A stretch of DNA of 64,000 bases from Brevibacterium sp. RIT 803 (GTDB lineage Bacteria; Actinomycetota; Actinomycetes; Actinomycetales; Brevibacteriaceae), in contig NZ_JAFEMW010000002.1 in the NCBI RefSeq assembly GCF_016892625.1, forward strand, positions 62,001 to 126,000, in the 5' to 3' direction. A program made the position numbers and the translations under genes. Below the pieces are notes generated by a model. The model had not been told where the DNA came from, did not search any database, and saw nothing but the letters and a program-made list of their open reading frames with translations. The first letter of the stretch is position 1, and the number at the start of each line of letters is the position of its first letter. Positions 52,730-62,289 of the stretch are shown here, in pieces.

Positions 52730-55375
52730 ATGAACACACCTGCCTTTTCGGACTCGACGCACGAGTCAGTGAACCTGCCGGATAAGCCGGCTCTTGAGGG
52801 ACTTCGGGACAAATGGGACGCCGCGTGGAGCGACAGCGGAGTCTACGCCTTCGACGTCGATACGGATCGTGAGCAGGTCTATTCGATCGACACTCCCCCA
52901 CCCACCGCCTCGGGGTCTCTGCACGTCGGGCACGTCTTCTCCTACACGCAGACCGATATCATCGCTCGATATCAGCGCATGCAGGGCAAGAACGTGTTCT
53001 ACCCCCTCGGCTGGGATGACAATGGTCTGCCGACGGAACGACGCGTCCAGAACTACTACGGGGTCACCTGCGATCCCACTCAGAGTTACGACCCGAACTT
53101 CGAGCCGCCGACAAAGCCAGCGAAGAACTCTCGTGACTTCGTCAAGATCTCGCGTCAGAACTTCATCGAACTCTGCGAGACCCTGTCCGCCGAGGACGAA
53201 CAGATCTTCGAACACCTCTTCCGTTCCACCGGCCTGTCCGTGGATTGGAAGTACACCTACCGCACCATCGACGATACGTCACGCTCGGTCAGCCAGAAGG
53301 CCTTCCTCGCCGACCTCGCAAACGGTCACGCCTACTCCCAGGACGCCCCCACCATGTGGGATGTCACCTTCGGCACTGCCGTTGCGCAGGCCGAACTCGA
53401 AGACCGGGAGAAGGAGGGCGCCTACCATAAGGTGAACTTCTACCCCGAGGGCACCGACGGCCTCGCAGACACCTCGGCGGACCCGATCGTCATCCTCACC
53501 TCCCGTCCGGAGCTCATCCCCGCGGCAGTGGCGCTCGTGGCTCATCCCGAGGACGAGCGTTACACCTCCTCGTTCGGATCCAGATACGTCTCACCTCTCT
53601 TCGGCGTCAGCGTCGAAGTTCGCGCGCATGAACTCGCGAAGTCGGACAAGGGCACCGGCATTGCCATGGTCTGCACCTTCGGCGACCTCACAGACGTCAC
53701 CTGGTGGCGTGAACTCGACCTGCCCACTCGCGCGGTCATCAACCGGGGCGGACGACTCAACCTCGAAGTCCCCGAATGGATTGCCGCCTCGCCGAAGCCC
53801 GATGCTGTGGCCAACTACGAGAAGCTGGCGGGAAAGACAACCTTCACCGCACGCAAGGAGATCGCGGATATGCTCGCCGAATCCGGCGACCTGATCGGCG
53901 AGATCGAAGCGATCACACATCCTGTGCCGTTCTATGAGAAGGGCGACAAGCCCCTCGAAGTCGTCGCGTCCCGCCAGTGGTACATCCGCAACGGCGGACG
54001 TTCGGCCGAACTCCGAGATGCCCTCATCGCCCGCGGTCGTGAAATCGAGTGGCATCCGGCATTCATGCGCTCACGCTACGAGAACTGGGTGGAGAATCTC
54101 AACGGTGACTGGCTGGTCTCCCGCCAGCGTTACTTCGGCGTGCCGATCCCACTGTGGTATCGCCTGGACTCGGCCGGGGAACCTGACTACTCGGATCCGA
54201 TCGTTCCCGAGTCGCTGCCTGCGGACCCCGTCGCCGAGGTGCCCGCCGGCTTCACCGCTGACCAACGTGACACCCCGGGTGGCTTCACTGCCGATCCGGA
54301 CGTCCTCGACACGTGGGCGACCTCATCTCTGACCCCGCAGCTGCTGGGTGGTTGGAGCCGCGACGAAGACTTCTTCTCCAAAGTCTTCCCCTTCGATCTG
54401 CGTCCTCAGGGCCACGACATCATCCGCACTTGGCTGTTCTCCACTGTCGTCCGGGCGAACTCGCTCAATGACGCTGCACCATGGAAGCATGCGGGCCTCT
54501 CCGGCTGGATCCTCGATCCGGATCGCAAGAAGATGTCGAAGTCGAAGGGCAATGTCGTTGTCCCCTCGGACATCCTCGGCGAGGCGAAACCGGGCTTCGG
54601 ACCCGACGCGGTGCGCTACTGGGCGGCCAGTGCCAAACTCGGAGCCGATACAGCTTATGACGTGACGCAGATGCAGATCGGGCGCCGATTGGCCATGAAA
54701 CTGCTCAACGCTTCGAAGTTCGCGCTTGCCCAGGGAGTTCACTCCGGGCTCGTCGGCCAGCTCGGTTCCGTCACGCACGATCTCGATCGTGCTCTGCTCA
54801 GGAAACTCGCCGAGGTCATCGGGACCGCTTCAACGCATATGGCGGCCTACGACTACGCACACGCTCTGCGTGCCGCGGAGAGCTTCTTCTGGGAGTTCAC
54901 CGATGACTATGTCGAACTCGTCAAGGACCGGTCCTACGGCGCCAAGGGCGAGGGTGATCAGCTTTCGGCTCACGTCACTCTGGCAACTGCTCTCGACGTA
55001 CTCCTGCGTCTCTTCGCCCCGATCATGCCCTTCGTGACCGAAGAGGTGTGGTCATGGTGGAGAACGGGATCTGTGCACAGGTCATCGTGGCCCGGAGACG
55101 AGCAGCTGACACAGCCTGACTCGTCCGTGGATCCGGACCTGCTCCTCTCTGTCGCCTCGGTGCTCACTGAGATCCGGAGGTCGAAGACCGAGGCCAAGGT
55201 CTCCCAGAAGACACAGGTGCGCAGCCTCACCATCCATGCTCCGGCAGCCGTCGTCGCGGCGATCGACAGTGCCCAGGGCGACCTGACAGCCGCTGGACGC
55301 ATCCAGAATCTCACCACTGAGGTCAGGGGTGAAGAGATCACGGTTGCCGAGATCGACTTCATCGAACAGGACTGA
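52730..55375 (+). CDS. valS: Valyl-tRNA synthetase
   Basis: The 881-residue class I synthetase charges tRNA-Val. The HIGH-like motif is PPPTASGSLHVGH near 56-68, and the KMSKS motif is KKMSKSKGN near 600. An editing domain intervenes, followed by the anticodon-binding helices and a short C-terminal coil. The ATG at 52730 lies 8 nt after GAAAAT with TTGGCC 17 nt upstream, so the transcript may be leaderless. An in-frame GTG at 52712 lies inside the predicted promoter. Confidence 0.96.
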   Translation: MNTPAFSDSTHESVNLPDKPALEGLRDKWDAAWSDSGVYAFDVDTDREQVYSIDTPPPTASGSLHVGHVFSYTQTDIIARYQRMQGKNVFYPLGWDDNGLPTERRVQNYYGVTCDPTQSYDPNFEPPTKPAKNSRDFVKISRQNFIELCETLSAEDEQIFEHLFRSTGLSVDWKYTYRTIDDTSRSVSQKAFLADLANGHAYSQDAPTMWDVTFGTAVAQAELEDREKEGAYHKVNFYPEGTDGLADTSADPIVILTSRPELIPAAVALVAHPEDERYTSSFGSRYVSPLFGVSVEVRAHELAKSDKGTGIAMVCTFGDLTDVTWWRELDLPTRAVINRGGRLNLEVPEWIAASPKPDAVANYEKLAGKTTFTARKEIADMLAESGDLIGEIEAITHPVPFYEKGDKPLEVVASRQWYIRNGGRSAELRDALIARGREIEWHPAFMRSRYENWVENLNGDWLVSRQRYFGVPIPLWYRLDSAGEPDYSDPIVPESLPADPVAEVPAGFTADQRDTPGGFTADPDVLDTWATSSLTPQLLGGWSRDEDFFSKVFPFDLRPQGHDIIRTWLFSTVVRANSLNDAAPWKHAGLSGWILDPDRKKMSKSKGNVVVPSDILGEAKPGFGPDAVRYWAASAKLGADTAYDVTQMQIGRRLAMKLLNASKFALAQGVHSGLVGQLGSVTHDLDRALLRKLAEVIGTASTHMAAYDYAHALRAAESFFWEFTDDYVELVKDRSYGAKGEGDQLSAHVTLATALDVLLRLFAPIMPFVTEEVWSWWRTGSVHRSSWPGDEQLTQPDSSVDPDLLLSVASVLTEIRRSKTEAKVSQKTQVRSLTIHAPAAVVAAIDSAQGDLTAAGRIQNLTTEVRGEEITVAEIDFIEQD

Positions 55376-55498
55376 TGTCCGAGCCTGTTCCAGGATCAGA
55401 ACAGAATTCTCCGGCATGTGGAGAGCCTGGACGCTTACGATTGAAATCGACAACTGAAGGAGCACGAAGCTTCTTCAAGGACGAAAGGCTCTTGAACG

Positions 55499-56188
55499 AT
55501 GAGAAGTGAACTCTTTTCGAAGCGAAACGCAGAGATCCAGAACCAGGAACGCTGGACTCTGCAATCGAATAAGATGCTGCGCACGGTGATCACGCCCAAT
55601 GCGCCCATGATCGCCACAAAGGGGGCCATGGTCGCCTACCAGGGCGACGTCCGCTTCGCTCACCAGGGGTCGAAATCGGTGGGTCAGTTCATGAAGAAGG
55701 CCGCCACCGGCGAAGGGGGCAATGTGATGAAGGTTGAGGGCCACGGCGAGGTGTTCTTCGCTCGAGAGGCCTCGAACATCTTCATGATGGCCATGGAAGG
55801 TCAGCAGGATGCCCTGACGGTCAACACCGCGAACCTCTTGGCCTTCGATGATGCTCTCAATTGGGAGATCAAGCGAATCAAGGGCGGAGTCGGTGCCATG
55901 GCCAGCGGCTCCGGGCTGTTCAACCTCGAACTCAACGGGCAAGGCACTGCCGCCATCTGCTGCAAGGGCGAGCCGATGGTCCTTGACTGCTCACAGCAGC
56001 CGACGTTCGTCGACCCGCAGGCCGCGGTGTGCTGGTCCTCATCTCTGGCACCGCAGATCAAGACCGACGTCAGCGTGGGGACCTTCTTCGGTCGCGGTTC
56101 GGGTGAATCGATTCAGCTTGCCTTCCACGGCCCGGGCTTCGTCGTCGTCCAGCCTGCTGAGAACGCCGTGTACACCGCCCAAGCTTAG
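55499..56188 (+). CDS. AIM24 family protein
   Basis: The 229-residue, mostly beta protein matches the AIM24/TIGR00266 family (MLRTVITPNAPMIATKGAMVAYQGDV, GHGEVFFAREASNIFMMAME, GSGLFNLELNGQGTAAI). Bacterial members are widespread and of unknown function, and yeast AIM24 is mitochondrial. AAGG lies 11 nt before the ATG, a weak site. A long hairpin terminator follows. The 123-nt gap to valS has no other feature. Confidence 0.9.
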   Translation: MRSELFSKRNAEIQNQERWTLQSNKMLRTVITPNAPMIATKGAMVAYQGDVRFAHQGSKSVGQFMKKAATGEGGNVMKVEGHGEVFFAREASNIFMMAMEGQQDALTVNTANLLAFDDALNWEIKRIKGGVGAMASGSGLFNLELNGQGTAAICCKGEPMVLDCSQQPTFVDPQAAVCWSSSLAPQIKTDVSVGTFFGRGSGESIQLAFHGPGFVVVQPAENAVYTAQA

Positions 56189-56244
56189 CCAGGTGAGGGC
56201 TGAGGCTCTCTCCTTCAGAAAGTTGTTCCAGCTGCGACGCAACG

Positions 56245-56289
56245 CGAGCCCGAGGCCGCCCGAATCAACACCGGGTTGCCTCGGGCTCG
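56245..56289. terminator. Hairpin terminator between AIM24 and MFS genes
   Basis: CGAGCCCGAGGC (56245-56256) and GCCTCGGGCTCG (56278-56289) form a perfect 12-bp stem with a 21-nt loop. The flanks GCAAC and GTTGC can extend it past a 2-nt bulge. It is shared by convergent genes. Confidence 0.75.
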
Positions 56290-56307
56290 TTGCATGGGAC
56301 GAGCGCT

Positions 56308-57597
56308 TCAGGCCACCGACGTCCGTGGCTGTCCCGCTCCCCCGCGCTCCACGCGATAGCGACGGAACTTCGGGAAGATCAACGCACAGGCGATGACGAG
56401 CACAATGACGATGAGGCCCCCTCCGGCGGAGGCGATGGTCGTATTCGTGAACTCCGCGACAGTACCGTGCAGAACATCGGCAATGCGTGGACCGCCTGCG
56501 ACAACGACGATGAACACTCCCTGCATGCGGCCTCGCATATCATCGCTGGCAGCCTCCTGCAGCATCGTAGAACGGAAGGCGGAAGAGATGATGTCCGCGC
56601 CGCCGCCGATGGCCAGGCCGAGAAGCGCGACGATGAGTGCGGCCGTCCAGAGCCCTGAGGCGAATTCCAGGGACAGGCCGAACACAGACATGGCGGTGCC
56701 CCACACAAGAATCGCAGTGATCACCGCCAAGCCCTGACGTTCGACACGAGAGACCCAGCCGGAGAAGATCCCCGCCAAGGCGCTGCCTGCTGCCAAAGAC
56801 GCGAACAGCAGCGAGAAGACGATGCCTCCGGCAGGAGGACCGCCGAAGGACTCTGTCGCGATCTGCGGGAACAGTGCCCTGGGCATTCCGAAGACCATGG
56901 CGATGACGTCGACCAGCAGTGACACCATGACAACGGTGTTCGTCGCCAGGTAGCGGAAGCCGTCGATGACTCCTTTGACACCCGAGCGCGTGTCGTGCTG
57001 TTTCTGAGGGACCAGTGGGGGCAGACGCAGCACCGCGTAGAGAGTTGTGGCCAGGAACAGCGCATCCAGGATGTAGAGCGTCTGATAGCCGACGACCGGT
57101 ATCAGAGCACCGCCGATGATCGGTCCGGCGACAGCACCCAATGTCATGACCGTCATATTGAGTGAGTTGGCAGACGGGAGAAGTTCGAGCGGAACGATGG
57201 TCGGCAGGAGTGCGCCCTTGGCCGGCTGGTTCAGGCCGAAGAAGGCCTGTTGCAAGGAGAATACTGACAGCAGCAACCACACGTTTCCAAGCTGCATAAC
57301 TGCGATGAGAGCCAACAGCGAGCTCGCGATGATCAGGCCGACTGTGGAGATGATGAGCAGTCTGCGGCGGTCGATGACGTCAGCCAGTGAACCGCCCCAC
57401 AGTCCGAACACGATGAGCGGGACCAACCCGAATACACCGCTGAGCCCTACGTAGCCGGACGATCCGGTGATGTGAAAGATCTGTGCGGGAATAGCGACTA
57501 CAGTCATCTGAGCACCGATGACGGTGACGATGTTGGCCACCCAGAGGCGACGGTAGTTGTCGTACTTCAGAGGCCTGGTATCAGCGAACAGCCTCAT
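56308..57597 (-). CDS. MFS transporter (EntS-like)
   Basis: The 429-residue inner-membrane protein has 12 predicted helices. It shows RRLWVANIVTVIGAQMTVVAIPAQIF at the N-terminus, WGGSLADVIDRRRLLI for the loop 2-3 motif, and AGGPRIADVLHG late. This fits the MFS_3 branch that includes enterobactin and drug exporters. The substrate is unknown. It follows clpX by 13 nt on the same strand but is probably separate in function. Confidence 0.9.
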   Translation of the reverse strand: MRLFADTRPLKYDNYRRLWVANIVTVIGAQMTVVAIPAQIFHITGSSGYVGLSGVFGLVPLIVFGLWGGSLADVIDRRRLLIISTVGLIIASSLLALIAVMQLGNVWLLLSVFSLQQAFFGLNQPAKGALLPTIVPLELLPSANSLNMTVMTLGAVAGPIIGGALIPVVGYQTLYILDALFLATTLYAVLRLPPLVPQKQHDTRSGVKGVIDGFRYLATNTVVMVSLLVDVIAMVFGMPRALFPQIATESFGGPPAGGIVFSLLFASLAAGSALAGIFSGWVSRVERQGLAVITAILVWGTAMSVFGLSLEFASGLWTAALIVALLGLAIGGGADIISSAFRSTMLQEAASDDMRGRMQGVFIVVVAGGPRIADVLHGTVAEFTNTTIASAGGGLIVIVLVIACALIFPKFRRYRVERGGAGQPRTSVA

Positions 57598-57610
57598 CTA
57601 ATGAGACGAG

Positions 57611-58897
57611 TCAGGCTGACTTTTTGGATGCACGAGGCTGTTCGCGAGGCACCAGCGTGGGGGCGACGTTCTTGTCCACGACGTCTCTGGTCACGACCAC
57701 CTCGGCGATGTCCTCCCGGGAGGGAACATCGAACATGACCGGCTGCAGGACCTCTTCGAGGATGGACCGCAGTCCACGTGCGCCGGTGCCGCGCAGGAGT
57801 GCGAGATCGGAGATGGCTTCGAGGGCGTCGGTCTCGAAACGAAGCTCCACGTTGTCGAACTCGAACATGCGCTGGTACTGCTTGACCAGGGCATTCTTCG
57901 GCTCTGTGAGAATCGATATCAGGGCCGCACGATCCAATGTGGAGACTGTGGCCAGTACGGGTAGGCGTCCGATGAACTCGGGAATGAGTCCGAACTTCAG
58001 CAGATCTTCGGGCAGGATGTCGGCGTAGAGGTCTTCTTCGTCGTTCTTCGACTGCAGGAGCGCACCGAACCCGATGCCGTGCTTGCCCTTACGGCCGGCA
58101 ACGATCTCCTCCATGCCTGCGAAGGCTCCCGCGACGATGAAGAGCACATTCGTGGTGTCGATCTGGAGGAAGTCCTGGTGAGGATGTTTGCGTCCGCCCT
58201 GCGGCGGCACGGAAGCCTGAGTGCCCTCGAGTATCTTCAACAGCGCCTGCTGGACACCTTCGCCGGAGACGTCTCGAGTGATCGACGGGTTCTCAGACTT
58301 GCGTGCGATCTTATCGATCTCGTCGATGTAGATGATGCCGTGTTCGGCCTTCTGAATGTCGAAGTCCGCGGCTTGGATGAGTTTGAGCAGAATGTTCTCG
58401 ACATCTTCGCCGACGTAGCCGGCCTCCGTCAGTGCTGTCGCGTCTGCAACGGCGAAGGGAACATCCAGTCTCTTCGCCAGCGACTGTGCAAGATAGGTTT
58501 TGCCCGATCCGGTGGGGCCCACGAGGAGGATGTTGGACTTCGCGATCTCAACCTCGGTGTCGTCCGAGCCCAGGGTCTTCGTGTCTTCGTCACTCTGCAG
58601 GGAGCGGATGCGCTTGTAATGGTTGTACACGGCCACGGACAGGGCCTTCTTCGCCGGTTCCTGACCGACGACGTATTCCTGGAGGAAGTCGAAGATCTCG
58701 CGCGGCTTGGGCAGTTCGATATCGGTGTGTTCGGAGGTGCCTTCGCTGAGCTCCTCTTCGATGATCTCGTTGCACAGCCCGATGCATTCATCGCAGATGT
58801 AGACGCCAGGTCCGGCGATGAGTTTCCGAACCTGCTTCTGGGATTTCCCACAGAAGTTACATTTGAGCAGGTCTGCTCCGTCCGCACTGCGAGCCAC
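57611..58897 (-). CDS. clpX: ATP-dependent Clp protease ATP-binding subunit ClpX
   Basis: The 428-residue AAA+ unfoldase begins with a C4 zinc-binding domain (CNFCGKSQ and CDECIGLC, Cys 13, 16, 35, 38). The AAA core has [22 protein letters not shown], and the pore-loop GYVGED. It feeds substrates to ClpP. The GTG at 58897 is chosen as start, with GGAAGG 8 nt upstream; the longer frame lacks homology. It is separated from clpP2 by 251 nt. Confidence 0.96.
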   Translation of the reverse strand: MARSADGADLLKCNFCGKSQKQVRKLIAGPGVYICDECIGLCNEIIEEELSEGTSEHTDIELPKPREIFDFLQEYVVGQEPAKKALSVAVYNHYKRIRSLQSDEDTKTLGSDDTEVEIAKSNILLVGPTGSGKTYLAQSLAKRLDVPFAVADATALTEAGYVGEDVENILLKLIQAADFDIQKAEHGIIYIDEIDKIARKSENPSITRDVSGEGVQQALLKILEGTQASVPPQGGRKHPHQDFLQIDTTNVLFIVAGAFAGMEEIVAGRKGKHGIGFGALLQSKNDEEDLYADILPEDLLKFGLIPEFIGRLPVLATVSTLDRAALISILTEPKNALVKQYQRMFEFDNVELRFETDALEAISDLALLRGTGARGLRSILEEVLQPVMFDVPSREDIAEVVVTRDVVDKNVAPTLVPREQPRASKKSA

Positions 58898-59097
58898 TGT
58901 CACAACCTTCCGCCGGGGCACCTGGCCCCAACTCTACCGCTCGTGTTTCCTGTACCTCAATAGCTTCCCATACGGGACTGACATGAGCGGCCAGAACCGT
59001 CATTCGGTGTGTCGGAGAAGATGGACGCACCCATGCCGTTGAGAAGGCCCAAACTACTCGGCGCCGCACCAGGTGGCAACTTCGCAGCACAGACCAG

Positions 59098-59134
59098 TTC
59101 GGGCCCGGACAGCCGATGACTGTCCGGGCCCGAA
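59098..59134 (-). terminator. Terminator after clpP2
   Basis: Arms 59098-59112 and 59120-59134 are perfectly complementary over 15 bp with a 7-nt loop. It lies just downstream of the clpP2 stop on the minus strand, so it probably separates clpP1P2 from clpX. Confidence 0.8.
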
Positions 59135-59148
59135 GATATTCTTGTGTC

Positions 59149-59799
59149 TCAGACCGCCTTGCGAGAGGTCAGAACCTGATCGACGAGACCGTAGTCCTTC
59201 GCCTGTTCGGCGGTGAGGAAGAGGTCACGTTCGATGTCGTTGGAGACCTGCTCCGGTGACTTGTTGGAGTGGTCCGACAGAGTCGTCTCCAGCCACTGGC
59301 GCATCCGGAAGACCTCTGCGGCCTGGATCTCAATGTCTGAAGCCTGTCCCTGACCCTGGCCCTCCATCGCAGGCTGGTGGATGAGGACTCGGGCGTTGGG
59401 CAGAGCCAGACGTTTGCCCGGAGTGCCGGCTGCGAGGAGTACGGCAGCAGCCGAGGCGGCCTGACCGAGGCAGACAGTCTGGATCTCCGGCTTGATGTAC
59501 TGCATCGTGTCGTAGATGGCAGTCATCGCAGTGAACGAGCCACCCGGCGAGTTGATGTAGAGCGTGATGTCACGATCGGGGTCCTGTGATTCGAGGACCA
59601 GGAGCTGCGCCATCACGTCGTCGGCGCTCGTGTCATCGACCTGAACGCCCAGGAAGATCACGCGATCGTCGAAGAGCTTCGTGTAGGGATCCTGGCGTTT
59701 GAAGCCGTAGGGAGTCCGCTCTTCGAACTGGGGCATGACGTAGCGGGACTGCGGCATGTTGCCGGCGGTGGACCCTGGCATAAAGTTCATTGAATTCAT
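59149..59799 (-). CDS. clpP2: ATP-dependent Clp protease proteolytic subunit ClpP2
   Basis: The 216-residue serine protease has catalytic Ser 116 in GQAASAAA and His 141 in LIHQPAM, with an Asp in the later IERDLF segment. Actinobacteria carry two ClpP proteins that form mixed tetradecamers. The N-terminal 28 residues are longer than in ClpP1 and typical of ClpP2. It follows clpP1 by 17 nt, in one operon. Confidence 0.96.
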   Translation of the reverse strand: MNSMNFMPGSTAGNMPQSRYVMPQFEERTPYGFKRQDPYTKLFDDRVIFLGVQVDDTSADDVMAQLLVLESQDPDRDITLYINSPGGSFTAMTAIYDTMQYIKPEIQTVCLGQAASAAAVLLAAGTPGKRLALPNARVLIHQPAMEGQGQGQASDIEIQAAEVFRMRQWLETTLSDHSNKSPEQVSNDIERDLFLTAEQAKDYGLVDQVLTSRKAV

Positions 59800-59816
59800 T
59801 CTTCCTTGACTCCCAC

Positions 59817-60428
59817 TCAGTTGTCGGTGACGTCGGACGAACGGGTCACCATCTTGTCGATGAAGCCGTATTCCAGTGCTTCTTCGGCGGTGAACCAGTG
59901 GTCGCGGTCGTTGTCCTTGAGGATCTGCTCCAGGGTCTTGCCTGTCTGTTCGGCGGTGAGCTCTGCCATCTGCTTCTTCATGTGCAGGATGAGCTCTGCC
60001 TGGATCTTGATGTCGGTGGCGGTGCCGCCGATTCCACCCAACGGCTGGTGCATGAGAATGCGGGCGTGGGGGGTGGCGAACCGCTTGCCCGGTGCACCGG
60101 ATGACAGCAGGAACTGCCCCATTGATGCGGCCATTCCCATAGCCACGGTGGAGACATCCGGCTTGATGTACTGCATGGTGTCGTAGATCGCCATTCCCGC
60201 GGTGACCGAGCCACCCGGGGAGTTGATGTACAGCGAGATATCCGCATCGGGATCCTCCGCAGCCAGCAGCATCATCTGGGCACAGATCGCGTTGGCGTTG
60301 GAGTCACGCACTTCCGAACCGAGCCAGATGATGCGCTCTTTGAGCAGGCGGTTGAAAATATGGTCATCGAGACCCATTGCTCCACCGGCGTCGAGGCCGA
60401 CGGGCGCTGTCAATTCATGTGCGCTCAC
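59817..60428 (-). CDS. clpP1: ATP-dependent Clp protease proteolytic subunit ClpP1
   Basis: The 203-residue serine protease has Ser 102 in GMAASMGQF, His 127 in LMHQPLGG, and an Asp in the KDNDRDHW segment. It starts [10 protein letters not shown] likely ClgR operator lies 83 nt upstream, so the operon responds to ClgR-mediated protein stress. It is likely cotranscribed with clpP2. Confidence 0.96.
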   Translation of the reverse strand: MSAHELTAPVGLDAGGAMGLDDHIFNRLLKERIIWLGSEVRDSNANAICAQMMLLAAEDPDADISLYINSPGGSVTAGMAIYDTMQYIKPDVSTVAMGMAASMGQFLLSSGAPGKRFATPHARILMHQPLGGIGGTATDIKIQAELILHMKKQMAELTAEQTGKTLEQILKDNDRDHWFTAEEALEYGFIDKMVTRSSDVTDN

Positions 60429-60510
60429 GTTTCACTCCTGTTGGTCTTTGGTTGGCTTGATATGGACTCTAACTGCTCACCGGTCGGATTTAGTCCGTCG
60501 GAACGCCTGT

Positions 60511-60528
60511 GTTCGCCATCAGCGTGAT
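60511..60528 (-). promoter_or_regulatory. ClgR-type operator ahead of clpP1P2
   Basis: On the minus strand ATCACGCTGATGGCGAAC fits the actinobacterial ClgR pattern WNNWCGCYNANRGCGWWS at every position, as I recall the pattern. ClgR activates clpP1P2 and other proteolysis genes. The site is 83 nt before the clpP1 start, a suitable distance for an activator. The promoter itself is not clearly assignable. Confidence 0.7.
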
Positions 60529-60616
60529 CGGGCAGCGCATTCCCCCGAGTCTGCTGGAAAGATTCGTGCCGGTTGAGCCCTGCACCAGGCTGCGGCCGTC
60601 CGATGCACCTATGCGA

Positions 60617-60652
60617 AACGGTGGGCACGGAATAGTTCCCGTGCCCACCGTT
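60617..60652 (-). terminator. Terminator after tig
   Basis: AACGGTGGGCACGG (60617-60630) and its complement (60639-60652) form a 14-bp stem with an 8-nt loop. It lies just downstream of the tig stop, before the clpP1 promoter region. Confidence 0.8.
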
Positions 60653-60684
60653 GTCGGCTCTGTTACCGCCGAAGCGGTTCGACG

Positions 60685-62034
60685 TCAGTTTTCGTCGTCG
60701 CCTTCGACTGCGACGGCAGCGTCTGAGTCATCGGCGCCCTCAGGTGCCTCTTCCTCAGCTGGAGAGGTGAACTCCTCCATATCGACGACGTTGCCTGCTG
60801 TGTCCTTGACGACAGCACCGGCGAGAGCAGCGGCCAGGGCCTTGCGGCGTGTGACCTCTCCGACCAGTGCGTTGACCTGGCCTGAGCTGTCGAGCATCTG
60901 AGCGAACTCATTCGGGTTCATGCCGTACTGCTGTGACGCAGAGATGAGGTATTCGATGAGCTCGGGCTGTGTCACCTCGACCTCTTCGGCTTCGGCGATC
61001 GAGTCGAGGATGAACTGGGTGCGGAGATTGCGCTCGGTCTCCTCGGTGACCTCCTTGCGGTGCTCATCGTCATCCACGCGGCTCTCGGACTCGAGGTGAC
61101 GCTCAACCTCGTCGGTGACGACCTTCTCAGGAACGGGCACGTTGAGGGTCTCGATCAGTGATTCGAGGACCTTGTCGCGTGCCTGAGCACCCTGGTCGGT
61201 CTCCTTCTGCTTCGCGGCCTGCTCGCGCAGGTCCGTACGCAGCTCATCGATTGTGTCGAATTCGCTGGCCAGCTGGGCGAAGTCATCGTCAGCCTCTGGC
61301 AGTTCGCGAACCTTGACCGCGCTGAGCGTGATGGAGACTGTTCCGGTTTCACCGGCGTGCTCTCCGCCCGCGAAGGTGGTCTCGAAAGTGGTGGTCTCGT
61401 CTGCCGACAGACCGTCGAGAGCTTCGTCCATGCCATCGAGCATGGTCCCGGCGCCAACCTGGTAGGAGATGTCGGAGGCGGTGTCGATCTCTTCGCCGTC
61501 GATGGTGGCGACGAGGTCGAGGGTCACGAAGTCGTCCTTGGCGGCAGGACGGTCAACGGAGCTCAGCGTTCCGAAGCGGGTGCGCAGCTGCTCAAGCTCG
61601 GCATCGACGTCTTCATCGGTGACCTCGATCGGGTCGACCTCGACGCTGATGGTGTCGTAGGCAGGCAGTTCGATCGTGGGGCGCACGTCGACCTCGACGG
61701 TGAAGGTCAGGTCGCCGTCTTCGGTGCCGTCGAGGCCGGGGACCTCGGAGATCTCGACCTCGGGCTGGCCCAACGGCTTGAGATCGTGCTCTTCGACGGC
61801 CTCGCGGTAGAACCCGTCAAGACCGTTGTTCACGGCCTCCTGGATCACTGCGGGTCGACCAACGCGCTGATCGATGATGCGCGCAGGGACCTTGCCCTGG
61901 CGGAAGCCCGGAATGGTGACCTGGCCACCGATGGTCTTGTATGCCTCGTCGATGCTCGGCTTGAGTTCGGCGTATGGGACATCCACGCTGATCTTGACCC
62001 GCGTGGGGTCGAGTTGCTCGACGGAGCTCTTCAC
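60685..62034 (-). CDS. tig: Trigger factor
   Basis: The 449-residue ribosome-associated chaperone has the ribosome-binding GFRQGKVPARII near residue 45-57, a PPIase domain (about 150-240, QVGAGTMLDGMDEALDG, FAGGEHAGETGTVSITL), and a long helical C-terminus. A Glu/Asp-rich tail of about 35 residues ends it. The GTG at 62034 follows AAAGG 7 nt upstream. It lies ahead of clpP1P2 and clpX, a common linkage. Confidence 0.95.
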   Translation of the reverse strand: MKSSVEQLDPTRVKISVDVPYAELKPSIDEAYKTIGGQVTIPGFRQGKVPARIIDQRVGRPAVIQEAVNNGLDGFYREAVEEHDLKPLGQPEVEISEVPGLDGTEDGDLTFTVEVDVRPTIELPAYDTISVEVDPIEVTDEDVDAELEQLRTRFGTLSSVDRPAAKDDFVTLDLVATIDGEEIDTASDISYQVGAGTMLDGMDEALDGLSADETTTFETTFAGGEHAGETGTVSITLSAVKVRELPEADDDFAQLASEFDTIDELRTDLREQAAKQKETDQGAQARDKVLESLIETLNVPVPEKVVTDEVERHLESESRVDDDEHRKEVTEETERNLRTQFILDSIAEAEEVEVTQPELIEYLISASQQYGMNPNEFAQMLDSSGQVNALVGEVTRRKALAAALAGAVVKDTAGNVVDMEEFTSPAEEEAPEGADDSDAAVAVEGDDEN

Positions 62035-62289
62035 AGTGCGACCTTTCAATTTCGACAGTCATGCATAATCGGTCATCTGGTGACCTGGAGGGAGCGAAAG
62101 TCCACGATGAGATCGCGCACGTCCGCAAGACGCAGTCACCCATATTACGCGAAACACGGGGCAAAACACGAAACAGGCAGGCCGCCGCGGGACCGGAGTT
62201 CGCGAGGAGCGCAATCGATGTCGGTTCCGATGGGCAGCGCAGCCGTGCACCGTGAACATATGTCCCCACGGAGGCACCGGCAGCTCGGG

